Part shown: positions 1-7,753 of the stretch, one piece after another
Layout: each line of letters begins with the position of its first letter
Position numbering within the stretch: position 1 is the stretch's first letter
The notes under the pieces: generated by a model
What the model saw: the letters and a program-made list of their open reading frames with translations, nothing else
What the model was told of the DNA's origin: nothing
Databases searched by the model: none
Position numbers and translations under genes: made by a program
From: an uncultured Oscillospiraceae bacterium
GTDB lineage: Bacteria; Bacillota; Clostridia; Oscillospirales; Oscillospiraceae
Direction of reading: 5' to 3'
DNA: 64,000 nucleotides
Assembly (NCBI GenBank): GCA_934597255.1
Contig: CAKTQV010000008.1
Location: forward strand, 27,259 to 91,258

Positions 1-295
1 GATTCAGACCCTGCGCCATCTCCTCTCTGCTTTCGATCACGCTGGAAACGGGGTTCACTCCGGCATATTCGACAACGGTGTCTCCCATCTGGCTGTCGAT
101 GAGGCCGAAAAAGCCCGTTGCATACGCTGCTGCCGCCAGCCCCAGAACCAGCGCGGCAGCAAGTGCAAAACTCACGACGCGTTTCATTTGGATATGCCTG
201 GTTTTCTGCTTGTCAAAATAGATTTCTCCGGCCATGATAACATCCTCCTCATGAATGCCGTTCATAGCGCGAAGGAGTTTCAGCGAATCTGACAT
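1..295 (-). CDS. putative sigma-factor partner membrane protein (anti-sigma-like), 3' part outside window
   Basis: The first 98 codons are visible; the rest runs off the left edge. The ATG at 295 lies inside the end of the upstream sigma-factor gene, so the two overlap by 16 bases and are translationally coupled. The N-terminal stretch (LLRAMNGIHEEDVIMAGEIY, about residues 7-26) resembles the cytoplasmic helix of small proteins paired with clostridial ECF sigma factors. One membrane helix follows at about residues 39-60 (VVSFALAAALVLGLAAAAYA), and the remainder would lie outside the membrane. The pairing suggests control of the sigma factor, but this is inferred from position and topology. 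No catalytic motif is seen. Confidence 0.6.
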   Translation of the reverse strand, partial: MSDSLKLLRAMNGIHEEDVIMAGEIYFDKQKTRHIQMKRVVSFALAAALVLGLAAAAYATGFFGLIDSQMGDTVVEYAGVNPVSSVIESREEMAQGLN

Positions 296-846
296 AAGTC
301 TGCCTCCATCAGATAGTTTTTCAGTTTGTTCCGGACGCGAAACAAAATGCTCTTGGTCTTGCTTTGGCTGAATTGCATCCGAGCAGCGATTTCCGACACC
401 GGAACGAAATACCAGTATCGCAGAACAAAGGTTGTTTTTTCATCCGCCGGAAGGCGGGCGACAAAGCTGCCGATGGCATGTTCAAGTTCTTTCTCTTCGA
501 CGCTCTGTTCTAAATCCGATCCATCCGGTATGCATTCGCTCAGCTCATCCAAAGCGAGAATCGCTTCGCCTCCACCGCGCTTTTTCCTGTTTTTCGCCTT
601 CATGCGATCCAAGGCGAAATGTCTTGTAATGCCGCCTAAGAACACCGACAGGGCGGAGGGACGCTTGTCCGGCATGAGATTCCATGCGCGAAACCATGTG
701 TCATTGACGCACTCTTCGGCATCCTCCCGCGATGCGCAGATGTGGTAGGCAATGCAGCGGCAGTATTTGCCGTACTTTTTTTCTGTTTCCGATATGGCCT
801 GATCGGAACGTCGCCAGTACAGATCGATGATCGCTGAATCTTCCAT
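280..846 (-). CDS. ECF-type sigma-70 family RNA polymerase sigma factor
   Basis: The product is 188 aa. Region 2 spans roughly residues 5-80, with DAEECVNDTWFRAW typical of the region 2.2/2.3 helix. Region 4 lies at about residues 125-180 (PADEKTTFVLRYWYFVPVSEIA, then the recognition helix FSQSKTKSILFRVRNKLK). Length and architecture fit group-4 (ECF) sigma factors, which direct RNA polymerase to a small regulon, usually an envelope-stress response. I chose the ATG at 846 because AAGGAGGA precedes it at good spacing; a longer in-frame extension reaches back to 1083 but has no such site. It is coupled to the membrane protein downstream. An ECF-like promoter lies just upstream, suggesting autoregulation. 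Confidence 0.88.
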   Translation of the reverse strand: MEDSAIIDLYWRRSDQAISETEKKYGKYCRCIAYHICASREDAEECVNDTWFRAWNLMPDKRPSALSVFLGGITRHFALDRMKAKNRKKRGGGEAILALDELSECIPDGSDLEQSVEEKELEHAIGSFVARLPADEKTTFVLRYWYFVPVSEIAARMQFSQSKTKSILFRVRNKLKNYLMEADLCQIR

Positions 847-877
847 ACTGTTCCTCCTTGAAGAGCTCTCACCCTTA

Positions 878-905
878 TATACGACAAACGAACCGGAAAG
901 GTTGC
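878..905 (-). promoter_or_regulatory. ECF-type promoter upstream of the sigma-factor gene
   Basis: On the minus strand, GCAACC (905-900) is followed after 16 bases by CGTATA (883-878), about 30 bases before the sigma-factor start. The AAC-type -35 and CGTATA -10 match ECF promoters of Gram-positive bacteria and not SigA. The sigma factor therefore probably drives its own gene. Confidence 0.55.
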
Positions 906-1028
906 GCTTTCCAGTTAAGATCTCGTCACAAGATAATACGCCACAGATGCAACTTTTTTGCTGCGGATTGGCATTATAAAGCGGTCGGCCGATTAGAAAG
1001 CAAGCAGAGCATAAGAGGTGAGCAAGGT

Positions 1029-1292
1029 TTGAATGACGAGGAACGGGAGCTGCGCGCCCTTCGCTGCAGGTCCGAAATGGCATTGCAGAGCATCATCGAA
1101 CGCTATACGCCATATGTGAGCGCCGTCATCTCCAATATCATCGGCGGCAGCATGGTCGGTTCAGACGTAGAAGAGGCCGCGGCGGATGTGTTCTTTGTCC
1201 TCTGGGAAAATGCATCGCGCTCCGCCGCCGGCTTTGCCGCGGCCTTCATGCGGCCGGGTCATGCGCCGGAATCTGTTAAAAGTCTATTATAA
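1029..1292 (+). pseudogene. truncated sigma-70 family sigma factor remnant
   Basis: A TTG-started frame with an AGAGGTG-like ribosome site encodes about 87 residues. The first 60 read as sigma region 2: an N-terminal helix (LNDEERELRALRC), then IIERYTPYVSAVISNII and DVEEAAADVFFVLWENA. From about residue 62 the similarity stops and 25 unrelated residues run to the stop. No region 4, which would bind the -35 element, is found in any frame before the smc promoter. The gene looks deleted at its 3' end. It sits divergently from the intact ECF sigma factor and may be a leftover paralogue. Confidence 0.6.
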
Positions 1293-1331
1293 ATTCAAAA
1301 TCCTGTCAACGCCGGCGGGTAATTTTGCTCC

Positions 1332-1360
1332 TTGACGTTGTCCCCGGATGGGAATATACT
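1332..1360 (+). promoter_or_regulatory. SigA promoter for the smc operon
   Basis: TTGACG (1332-1337), a 17-base spacer and TATACT (1355-1360) lie about 50 bases before the smc start. This is a near-consensus housekeeping promoter for the smc-ftsY-leuS run. Confidence 0.7.
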
Positions 1361-1408
1361 ATATTCTGTATTATTATTGCAAAAAGTCCACTACAGGAGA
1401 AAAAACGA

Positions 1409-4400
1409 GTGTATTTAAAGGCTCTTGAGATACAGGGCTTCAAGTCTTTCCCGGAAAAGACGGTTCTGGAATTTGAAAAGAATATGACCATGATCGTCGG
1501 GCCGAACGGTTCCGGCAAATCCAACATATCCGATGCGATCTTGTGGGTCATGGGCGAGCAGCGGGCGCGTTCGCTGCGCGGCAGCAAGATGGAGGACGTT
1601 ATCTTCGGCGGCACGGAGAAGCGCGGGGCGCTCGGCTTTGCGCAGGTGTCGCTGATCCTGGACAATTCCGCGCGCAGCTTTGCCGTCGATTCCGACGAGC
1701 TGGTCATCACGCGCCGCTATTACCGCTCCGGCGAGAGCGAATACTGCATCAACCGCGAGAACGTCCGTCTGCGCGACATAAACGAGCTTCTCATGGACAC
1801 CGGCCTCGGCCGCGACGGCTATTCCATCATCGGCCAGGGGCGCATCGCGGAGATCGTTTCCGCCAAATCGACCGACCGCCGCGAGATATTTGAGGAGGCG
1901 GCCGGCATCAGCCGCTATCGCTACCGCAAGGAGGAGGCCGAGCGCAAGCTTGCCGCCACAGACGAGAGTCTGCTGCGCGTGGGCGACAAGATCGAGGAGC
2001 TGGAGCTGCAGGTCGGCCCGCTGAAAAAGCAGTCGGAAACGGCGAAAAAGTATCTCGCCCTGCGCGAGCAGCTGAAGGGGCTGGAGGTCTCGGCGTGGAT
2101 GCTGTCGCTTGACCGGCTCGCCGAGCAGTCCGCCGGCGTGCGGCAGTCGCTGGAGCAGGCGCGCGACGATCTGGGCCGGGCGCGGCAGGCGCTGGCCGAC
2201 AACTACGAGCTTGGCGAGAGCATTTCGGAGAAAATGCGCGCGAAGGACGTGGAGGCCGAGGAGCTGCGCCGCCGTCTTTCCGAGACGGAGGGCGATCTGG
2301 CCGACAACGAGAGCGCGATGGCCGTGCTGCGGAGCCAGCGGCAGTCGAATCTCGATTCCGTAAAGCGCGTGCGCGGCGATATGGATGCCGACGGCGAGCG
2401 CATCGCCGCCGTGCAGGCGCAAATCGACGAGCTGAACGGGCGCATGGAGGCCATCGCCGCCGACGAGCGGGAGCTTGGCGGGACGATCGCGTCGCTTTCC
2501 AACGTCGTCAACGGCCACCGCATGAAAATGTCCGGCCGCGAAAGCCGGCTCGCGGCGCTGCGCGACGAGCTGACGAAGCTGACCGTGGACGGGCGGAGCA
2601 TGCGGAGCCGCATCCATATGCTCACGGAGATGGAAAAGGACTACGAGGGCTATTCCCGCGCCGTCAAGACCGTTATGCGCGAATCGAAGCGGGGCACGCT
2701 GCCCGGCATCCGCGGGCCCGTGGCCAATCTGGTGCGGAGCGACGACCGCTACGCGCTCGCCATCGAGACGGCGCTGGGCTTCGCCGCGCAGAACATCGTC
2801 GTGGACACGCAGGAGGACGGCCGCGCCGCCATCGAATACCTCAAGCGGCAGGACGCCGGGCGCGCGACGTTCCTTCCCATCGGCGCCGTGCGCGGCAGCG
2901 CGCTGGCGCAGCCCCCGCGCGGCGAGCGGGGCTATCTGGGCCTGGCCAGCGAGCTTTGCAGCTACGACCGCGAATACGCCGGCGTGTTCGCCAGCCTTCT
3001 CGGCCGCACCGTGGTCGCGCAGACCCTTGGCGACGCCGTCGCCATCGCGAGGAAATACGACAACCGCTTCCGCATCGTCTCGCTGGACGGGCAGATGATC
3101 AACGCCGGCGGCTCCATGACCGGCGGCTCGGCGGCGAAGGGGACGGGCGCGCTGTCGCGCGCCAATGAGCTGGAGCGGCTGAAAAAACAGAGCGCGGAGC
3201 TGGAGGCGCGGCGGGAGGAAAAGGCCGCGGCGCTGGAAAAGGCCGAGCGGGAGCTGGCCGCGGCGCGCTACGATATGGACACGGCGGCGGAGCAGCTTGC
3301 CTCCGCGCGCAGCCGGGCCGCGTCGCTGAGCGCGGAGCGCGAGGCGAAAAAGACCAGCGCCGAGCAGCTTGGCGCCGTTAAGAATGCGATGCTGGCCGGC
3401 GGCGGGGAGCGCCGCGCGCTGATCGAGGGCTACGAGCGCCGCAACGCGGAGATCGACGCGGAGCTGGACAAGAAAACGGCGCGCGCCGGGGAGCTGTCCG
3501 AGCGGGCGGAGGGCTATCGCAGCCGCATCCGCGCCGTCACGGATCAGAAATTCCAGCTGGAGGCGCGGCGCACGGAGGCCGAGCGCGAAAATCAGCGCCG
3601 CAACGAGGCCATCGTGGAGCTTGAGCGCCTTGTCGCCTCCATCGAGCGCAAGAGCCTTGCCGCCGAGATGGAGGAGCAGCAGCTGGTCGATAAGCTCTGG
3701 GAGAACTACGAGCTGACGCGCACGGCGGCGCAGCCGCTGCGCATCGAGCTTCCGGGGCTGACGGCGGCCAACCGCGAGATCGCCTCGCTGCGGCGGAGCA
3801 TTTCGGCTCTCGGCACGCCGAATCTGGGCGCCATCGACGAATACGAGCGCGTTTCCGAGCGCTATGAATATCTCTCCGGCCAGCGGCAGGACATCGTCAA
3901 GGCCAAAAGTGAGCTTCTCACCATCATCGGCGACATCACCAAGGAGATGGAGCAGATATTCACCACGGAGTTTTCGCTCATCTCCGAGCGCTTTACGAAA
4001 ACGTTTCTGGAGCTGTTCGGCGGCGGCCGCGCCAGCCTGCGGCTGGAGGACGAGAGCGACCCGCTCAACTGCGGCATCGACATCCGGGTGCAGCCGCCCG
4101 GCAAGGCCGTTTCGAGCATCAGCCTTCTGTCCGGCGGCGAGAAATCCTTTGTGGCCATCGCGCTGTATTTCTCCATTCTGCAGGTCAAGCCCACGCCGTT
4201 TTGCGTTATGGACGAGATCGAGGCGGCGCTGGACGAGGAGAACGTGTCCCGCTATGCGGAGTATATGCGGACGCTGTCGGACCGGACGCAGTTCATCGTC
4301 ATCACGCACCGCCGGGGGACCATGGAGCAGGCGGATGTGCTGTTCGGCGTGACGATGCAGGAAAAGGGCGTCAGCCGCGTGATCGAGCTGGATCTGGCCG

Positions 4401-4426
4401 AGGCGCAGAAAACGGCGGAAAACTAA
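1409..4426 (+). CDS. smc: chromosome segregation protein SMC (short-arm form)
   Basis: This is the SMC ATPase of the bacterial condensin, which loops and compacts DNA during segregation together with ScpA and ScpB. The GTG start at 1409 follows AGGAGA and gives the canonical opening VYLKALEIQGFKSF. Features seen: Walker A GPNGSGKSN (about 31-39), coiled coil, a hinge (about 430-580, including GIRGPVANLV and GGSMTGGS), returning coiled coil, signature LLSGGEKSF (about 905) and Walker B VMDEIEAALDE (about 932). The length is 1005 aa; typical family members are about 1,170-1,190. The deficit lies in both coiled-coil arms, while the heads and hinge are complete. ftsY follows 16 bases later, a common clostridial arrangement. 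Confidence 0.96.
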   Translation: MYLKALEIQGFKSFPEKTVLEFEKNMTMIVGPNGSGKSNISDAILWVMGEQRARSLRGSKMEDVIFGGTEKRGALGFAQVSLILDNSARSFAVDSDELVITRRYYRSGESEYCINRENVRLRDINELLMDTGLGRDGYSIIGQGRIAEIVSAKSTDRREIFEEAAGISRYRYRKEEAERKLAATDESLLRVGDKIEELELQVGPLKKQSETAKKYLALREQLKGLEVSAWMLSLDRLAEQSAGVRQSLEQARDDLGRARQALADNYELGESISEKMRAKDVEAEELRRRLSETEGDLADNESAMAVLRSQRQSNLDSVKRVRGDMDADGERIAAVQAQIDELNGRMEAIAADERELGGTIASLSNVVNGHRMKMSGRESRLAALRDELTKLTVDGRSMRSRIHMLTEMEKDYEGYSRAVKTVMRESKRGTLPGIRGPVANLVRSDDRYALAIETALGFAAQNIVVDTQEDGRAAIEYLKRQDAGRATFLPIGAVRGSALAQPPRGERGYLGLASELCSYDREYAGVFASLLGRTVVAQTLGDAVAIARKYDNRFRIVSLDGQMINAGGSMTGGSAAKGTGALSRANELERLKKQSAELEARREEKAAALEKAERELAAARYDMDTAAEQLASARSRAASLSAEREAKKTSAEQLGAVKNAMLAGGGERRALIEGYERRNAEIDAELDKKTARAGELSERAEGYRSRIRAVTDQKFQLEARRTEAERENQRRNEAIVELERLVASIERKSLAAEMEEQQLVDKLWENYELTRTAAQPLRIELPGLTAANREIASLRRSISALGTPNLGAIDEYERVSERYEYLSGQRQDIVKAKSELLTIIGDITKEMEQIFTTEFSLISERFTKTFLELFGGGRASLRLEDESDPLNCGIDIRVQPPGKAVSSISLLSGGEKSFVAIALYFSILQVKPTPFCVMDEIEAALDEENVSRYAEYMRTLSDRTQFIVITHRRGTMEQADVLFGVTMQEKGVSRVIELDLAEAQKTAEN

Positions 4427-4442
4427 CACGGGAGTATAAAAT

Positions 4443-5321
4443 ATGGCACTTTTCAAAAAACAGAAGGGCGGTCTGGCGGCCCTTTTCCAGGGCTTCAAGG
4501 AGACGGACGACGAATTTTTCGACGAGCTGGAGGAGGCGCTTATCCTGGCCGACTCCGGCGTGGAGGTGGCCGAGGAGACGGTCGAGCAGCTTAAAACGGC
4601 CTGCAAGAGCCGCTTTATCCGCAAGGAGACGGAGATCCGGGCGAAGCTGGCCGACATTCTGGCCGATGAGATGAACAAGGCCGGCGGCGCTGGCATGAAG
4701 CTCGACACGAACCCGTCCGTCATTCTGGTCGTCGGCGTCAACGGCGTCGGCAAGACCACCAGCATCGGCAAGCTTGCGAAGCTGTATAAAAATCAGGGCC
4801 GGAAGGTCCTGCTGTGCGCGGCGGATACGTTCCGCGCCGCGGCATCCGAGCAGCTCGCCATCTGGGCCGAGCGCGTCGGCTGCGACATTGTGCGCCACGG
4901 CGAGGGCGGCGACCCCGGCGCGGTCGTGTACGATTCCATCGCGGCGGCCCGCGCCCGCGGCGCCGATCTGATCATCGTCGATACCGCCGGGCGGCTGCAC
5001 AACAAGCAGAATCTGATGAACGAGCTGGCCAAGATATATAAAATACTCGGCCGGGAGCTGCCGGGCTGCGACATGGAGACGCTTCTCGTGATCGACGCGA
5101 CCACGGGCCAGAACGGCATCCTGCAGGCCGAGAGCTTCACGAAGGCCGCCGGCGTGACCGGCATCGTGCTGACAAAGCTCGACGGCACGGCCAAGGGCGG
5201 TGTGGTGCTGTCCATCGGGCGCAAGCTCGGCGTCGGCGTGAAATTTGTCGGCGTGGGCGAGGGTGTGGACGATCTGCTCGCGTTTGACGCGAAGCAGTTT
5301 GCCGAGGAGCTGCTGTCATGA
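4443..5321 (+). CDS. ftsY: signal recognition particle receptor FtsY
   Basis: FtsY is the GTPase docking SRP-ribosome complexes at the membrane for co-translational protein insertion. The 292-aa protein has the NG-domain layout: an N-terminal helical bundle (1-80), P-loop GVNGVGKTTSIGKLAK (98-113), ADTFRAAASEQL (about 126-138), DTAGRLHNK (180-188) and TKLDGTAKGG (244-253). It lacks the long acidic N-terminal A domain of proteobacterial FtsY, as is normal for Firmicutes. It lies directly after smc and overlaps the next gene by 4 bases (ATGA), so it belongs to the same operon. Confidence 0.97.
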   Translation: MALFKKQKGGLAALFQGFKETDDEFFDELEEALILADSGVEVAEETVEQLKTACKSRFIRKETEIRAKLADILADEMNKAGGAGMKLDTNPSVILVVGVNGVGKTTSIGKLAKLYKNQGRKVLLCAADTFRAAASEQLAIWAERVGCDIVRHGEGGDPGAVVYDSIAAARARGADLIIVDTAGRLHNKQNLMNELAKIYKILGRELPGCDMETLLVIDATTGQNGILQAESFTKAAGVTGIVLTKLDGTAKGGVVLSIGRKLGVGVKFVGVGEGVDDLLAFDAKQFAEELLS

Positions 5322-5908
5322 TCCTTGTGCTGGCGTCAAACAACGCGGGAAAGCTGCGCGAATTCAGGGAGATACTCGCGCCGCTGGATATCACCGTCGT
5401 CCCGCAGAGCGCCGTGGGCGCGGATTTTGAAGTGAACGAGACGGGCGACACCTTTGAGGAAAACGCTTATCTCAAGGCAAGCTCCGTCGTGTCCTTTTCG
5501 CATTTTCCCGTTGTGGCGGACGATTCCGGCCTGTGCGTGGACGCGCTGGACGGCGCGCCCGGCGTGCATACGGCGCGCTTCGGCGGCGGCAAGGACTGGA
5601 CGGACGAGCAGAAATACGAATACCTGCTGGAAAAAATGCAGGGCGTGACCGACCGCGGCGCGCGCTTCGTTTCCGCGATCTGCTGCATTCTGCCCGGCGG
5701 CCGTATTCTGCGGACGCGGGGCGAGTGTCCGGGGCGGATACTGACCGCGCCGATGAAGGGCGAATGCGGCTTCGGCTACGATCCCGTGTTCTGCCCGGAG
5801 GGGTATGAGCAGTCCTTCGCCGTGCTGGGCGAGGACGTGAAAAACCGCATTTCCCACAGAGCCCGGGCGCTGGCAGCGTTCAGAGAGGAGCTTGAAAAAA
5901 TATGCTGA
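5318..5908 (+). CDS. rdgB: non-canonical purine NTP pyrophosphatase (XTP/dITP diphosphatase, RdgB/HAM1 family)
   Basis: The enzyme hydrolyses ITP, dITP and XTP to monophosphates plus pyrophosphate and so keeps deaminated purines out of nucleic acids. The 196-aa protein opens with LASNNAGKLREF (5-16), the family's nucleotide-binding motif. It contains VVADDSGLCVDALDGAPGVHTARF (metal-binding acidic residues and substrate pocket) and ends with the SHRARAL motif near the C terminus. Its length is normal. The start overlaps the ftsY stop by 4 bases and its stop overlaps the next gene by 7. Confidence 0.95.
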   Translation: MILVLASNNAGKLREFREILAPLDITVVPQSAVGADFEVNETGDTFEENAYLKASSVVSFSHFPVVADDSGLCVDALDGAPGVHTARFGGGKDWTDEQKYEYLLEKMQGVTDRGARFVSAICCILPGGRILRTRGECPGRILTAPMKGECGFGYDPVFCPEGYEQSFAVLGEDVKNRISHRARALAAFREELEKIC

Positions 5909-6195
5909 CAGGAAAACAGAGAGCCTATCTGCGCTCGCTGGCGCAGAAGGAGGAGGCCATCCTTTACATCGGCAAGGCCGGCGTGACGGAGGCAATCGTG
6001 ACAGAGGCCAGAAACGCGCTGGCGGCGCGCGAGCTCGTCAAGGGAAAGGTCCTTGAAACGAGCCCGGTCACGCCCGCCGAGGCGCAGGCCGTGCTGTGCG
6101 CCCAGTGCGAGTGCGACGGCGTGCAGGTCATCGGCAAGGTGTTTTCGATCTATAAGAAGAGCGCGAAGGCGCCGAAGATCGAGCTTCCGAAATGA
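5902..6195 (+). CDS. yhbY: YhbY-family CRM-domain RNA-binding protein
   Basis: A 97-aa protein that is almost entirely one CRM domain: LTGKQRAYLRSLAQ at the N terminus, the GxxG-type loop IGKAGVTE (about 22-29) and the hydrophobic C-terminal strand region. Family members bind pre-50S ribosomal subunits and are thought to help assembly. Position agrees, because YhbY is often encoded next to NadD and RsfS in Firmicutes. It overlaps rdgB by 7 bases and the nadD-yqeK start by 4, so it is translationally coupled on both sides. Confidence 0.93.
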   Translation: MLTGKQRAYLRSLAQKEEAILYIGKAGVTEAIVTEARNALAARELVKGKVLETSPVTPAEAQAVLCAQCECDGVQVIGKVFSIYKKSAKAPKIELPK

Positions 6196-7379
6196 TCGAC
6201 ATCGCCATTTACGGCGGCAGCTTCAACCCGCCGCACCGGGGCCATATCCGCGCGGCCGCCGCGGCGAAGGCGCAGCTTCAGCCGCAGAAGTTTTTCTTCG
6301 TCCCCGATCACGAGCCGCCGCACAAGGCGCTTGAGCCGGGGAGCCCCACGCCGGAGGAGCGCCTCGCGCTGACCCGTCTGGCCGCGGCGGAGATACCCGG
6401 CGCGCAGACGCTGACGCTGGAGATCGAGCGGGCCGGGAAAAGCTATACCTCCGACACGCTCCGCCAGCTCCACGCGCGCTATCCGGCGTGCCGCCTGTGC
6501 TTTCTTATGGGTACGGACATGTTCCTGACGCTCGACCAGTGGCACGAGCCGGAGACGATCCTGTCCCTGGCCGTCATCGGCGTGTTCGCCCGCAGCGGCG
6601 GGGAGCGCGCCGCGATCGAGGCGAAAAAGGCGGAGCTGGAAAGACGCTTCGGCGCGTCGGTGATCTTCATACAGAGCGAGCCGCTGGATATTTCCTCGTC
6701 GGAGCTGCGCACGCTTCTGCCGCGGCGCGAGGGAAGGGAGTATCTGACGGAGGCGGTGTACGCCGAGATCATCCGGCGGCGGCTGTACGGCGCCAGGCCG
6801 GAGCTTGCGTGGCTGCGGCGGGAGGCGTATGCGTTTCTCGACCCGCGGCGGGTGCCGCATGTGGCCGGAACGGAGCAGGAGGCCGTGAAGCTCGCCCGGC
6901 GCTGGGGCGAGGACGAGGGCGACGCGGCCGAGGCCGCGATACTGCACGATATCACAAAAAGACTGCCGCAGGATGAACAGTTGCGGATGTGTCAAAGATA
7001 TGGTATCATTACCGATAATTTAGAGAAAACGAACGAAAAGCTTCTCCACGCGCGCACGGGCGCGGCCTTCTGCCGGGAGCGCTTCGGCGTGCCGGACAAC
7101 ATCGCGTCGGCCATCCGCTGGCACACGACGGGCCGGGCGGGCATGACGCGGCTGGAAAAGATCCTCTATCTGGCCGACTACATCGAACCGACGCGCCACG
7201 GCTTTGCGGGGCTGGAGGAGCTGCGCCGGGCCGCCTATGAGGATCTGGACGGGGCGATGGCGACGGCGCTTAGCATGAGCTGGGCGGAGGTAACGGAGAA
7301 GGGAACGCCCTTCCATAAAAATTCCGCGGACGCGAAAGAATATTTTGAAGCGCTTTGCGCACGCAAAGGGCTATCCTGA
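6192..7379 (+). CDS. nadD: fusion: nicotinate-nucleotide adenylyltransferase (NadD) and YqeK-type HD-domain hydrolase
   Basis: One 395-aa frame joins two enzymes. Residues 1 to about 198 are NadD, making deamido-NAD from nicotinate mononucleotide and ATP: GGSFNPPHRGH (8-18, the HxxH-type nucleotide motif), MGTDMF (about 106) and ISSSELR (167-173). Residues about 203-395 are YqeK, an HD protein; family members are Ap4A-cleaving hydrolases. Seen are H223 in RVPHVAGT, the HD pair H252-D253 in ILHDITK, RWHTTGR (about 309) and LADYIEP (about 327). The usual arrangement in Firmicutes is two adjacent genes; here there is no stop or restart between them. Either activity alone could be intact or lost, but the motifs of both look complete. 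Confidence 0.93.
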   Translation: MIDIAIYGGSFNPPHRGHIRAAAAAKAQLQPQKFFFVPDHEPPHKALEPGSPTPEERLALTRLAAAEIPGAQTLTLEIERAGKSYTSDTLRQLHARYPACRLCFLMGTDMFLTLDQWHEPETILSLAVIGVFARSGGERAAIEAKKAELERRFGASVIFIQSEPLDISSSELRTLLPRREGREYLTEAVYAEIIRRRLYGARPELAWLRREAYAFLDPRRVPHVAGTEQEAVKLARRWGEDEGDAAEAAILHDITKRLPQDEQLRMCQRYGIITDNLEKTNEKLLHARTGAAFCRERFGVPDNIASAIRWHTTGRAGMTRLEKILYLADYIEPTRHGFAGLEELRRAAYEDLDGAMATALSMSWAEVTEKGTPFHKNSADAKEYFEALCARKGLS

Positions 7380-7398
7380 CAGAAACGGTGGTAACGAT

Positions 7399-7752
7399 AT
7401 GAATCCTTATGAAGCTGCGATCCTGGCGGTGAAGACGCTCTCGGACAAGAAGGGCGAGGACATCCGTCTGCTGAAAACCACGGAGCTGACGGTCATCGCG
7501 GATTATTTTGTCATCTGCACGGCCACGTCCGCGCCGCACATCAAGGCGCTGACGGAGGAAGTGGACAAGCGTCTGTCCGAGGCCGGCATGCCCGCCATCC
7601 ACCGCGAGGGCTACCGCTCGAGCACCTGGGTGCTGCTGGACTACGGCGCGCTGGTGGTGCATGTGTTTTTGGAGGAAACGCGCCAGTTTTACGGTCTGGA
7701 CCGGCTGTGGAGCGACGCGGAGGAAATAGACATCAAGGAGATCGGGGCATAA
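7399..7752 (+). CDS. rsfS: ribosome silencing factor RsfS
   Basis: A 117-aa member of the RsfS/Iojap family, which binds ribosomal protein L14 on the 50S subunit and blocks joining with 30S when nutrients are scarce. Recognised by the opening AILAVKTLSDKKGEDI, the strand DYFVICTATSAPHIKAL and the C-terminal block WVLLDYGALVVHVFLEETRQFYGLDRLW. The ATG at 7399 is preferred over upstream in-frame codons because it sits 19 bases after the nadD-yqeK stop with GGTGG ahead of it. leuS starts one base after its stop. Confidence 0.95.
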   Translation: MNPYEAAILAVKTLSDKKGEDIRLLKTTELTVIADYFVICTATSAPHIKALTEEVDKRLSEAGMPAIHREGYRSSTWVLLDYGALVVHVFLEETRQFYGLDRLWSDAEEIDIKEIGA

Positions 7753-7753
7753 C

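Noticed and set aside
280..1083. The longer 267-residue form of the sigma factor.
   Set aside because: The extension crosses the ECF promoter and has no ribosome site; the 846 start has a strong one.
1415..4771. A minus-strand open frame of over 1,100 codons opposite smc and ftsY.
   Set aside because: Composition is that of an antisense shadow of GC-rich coding DNA, with no motifs, and smc and ftsY are unmistakable on the other strand.
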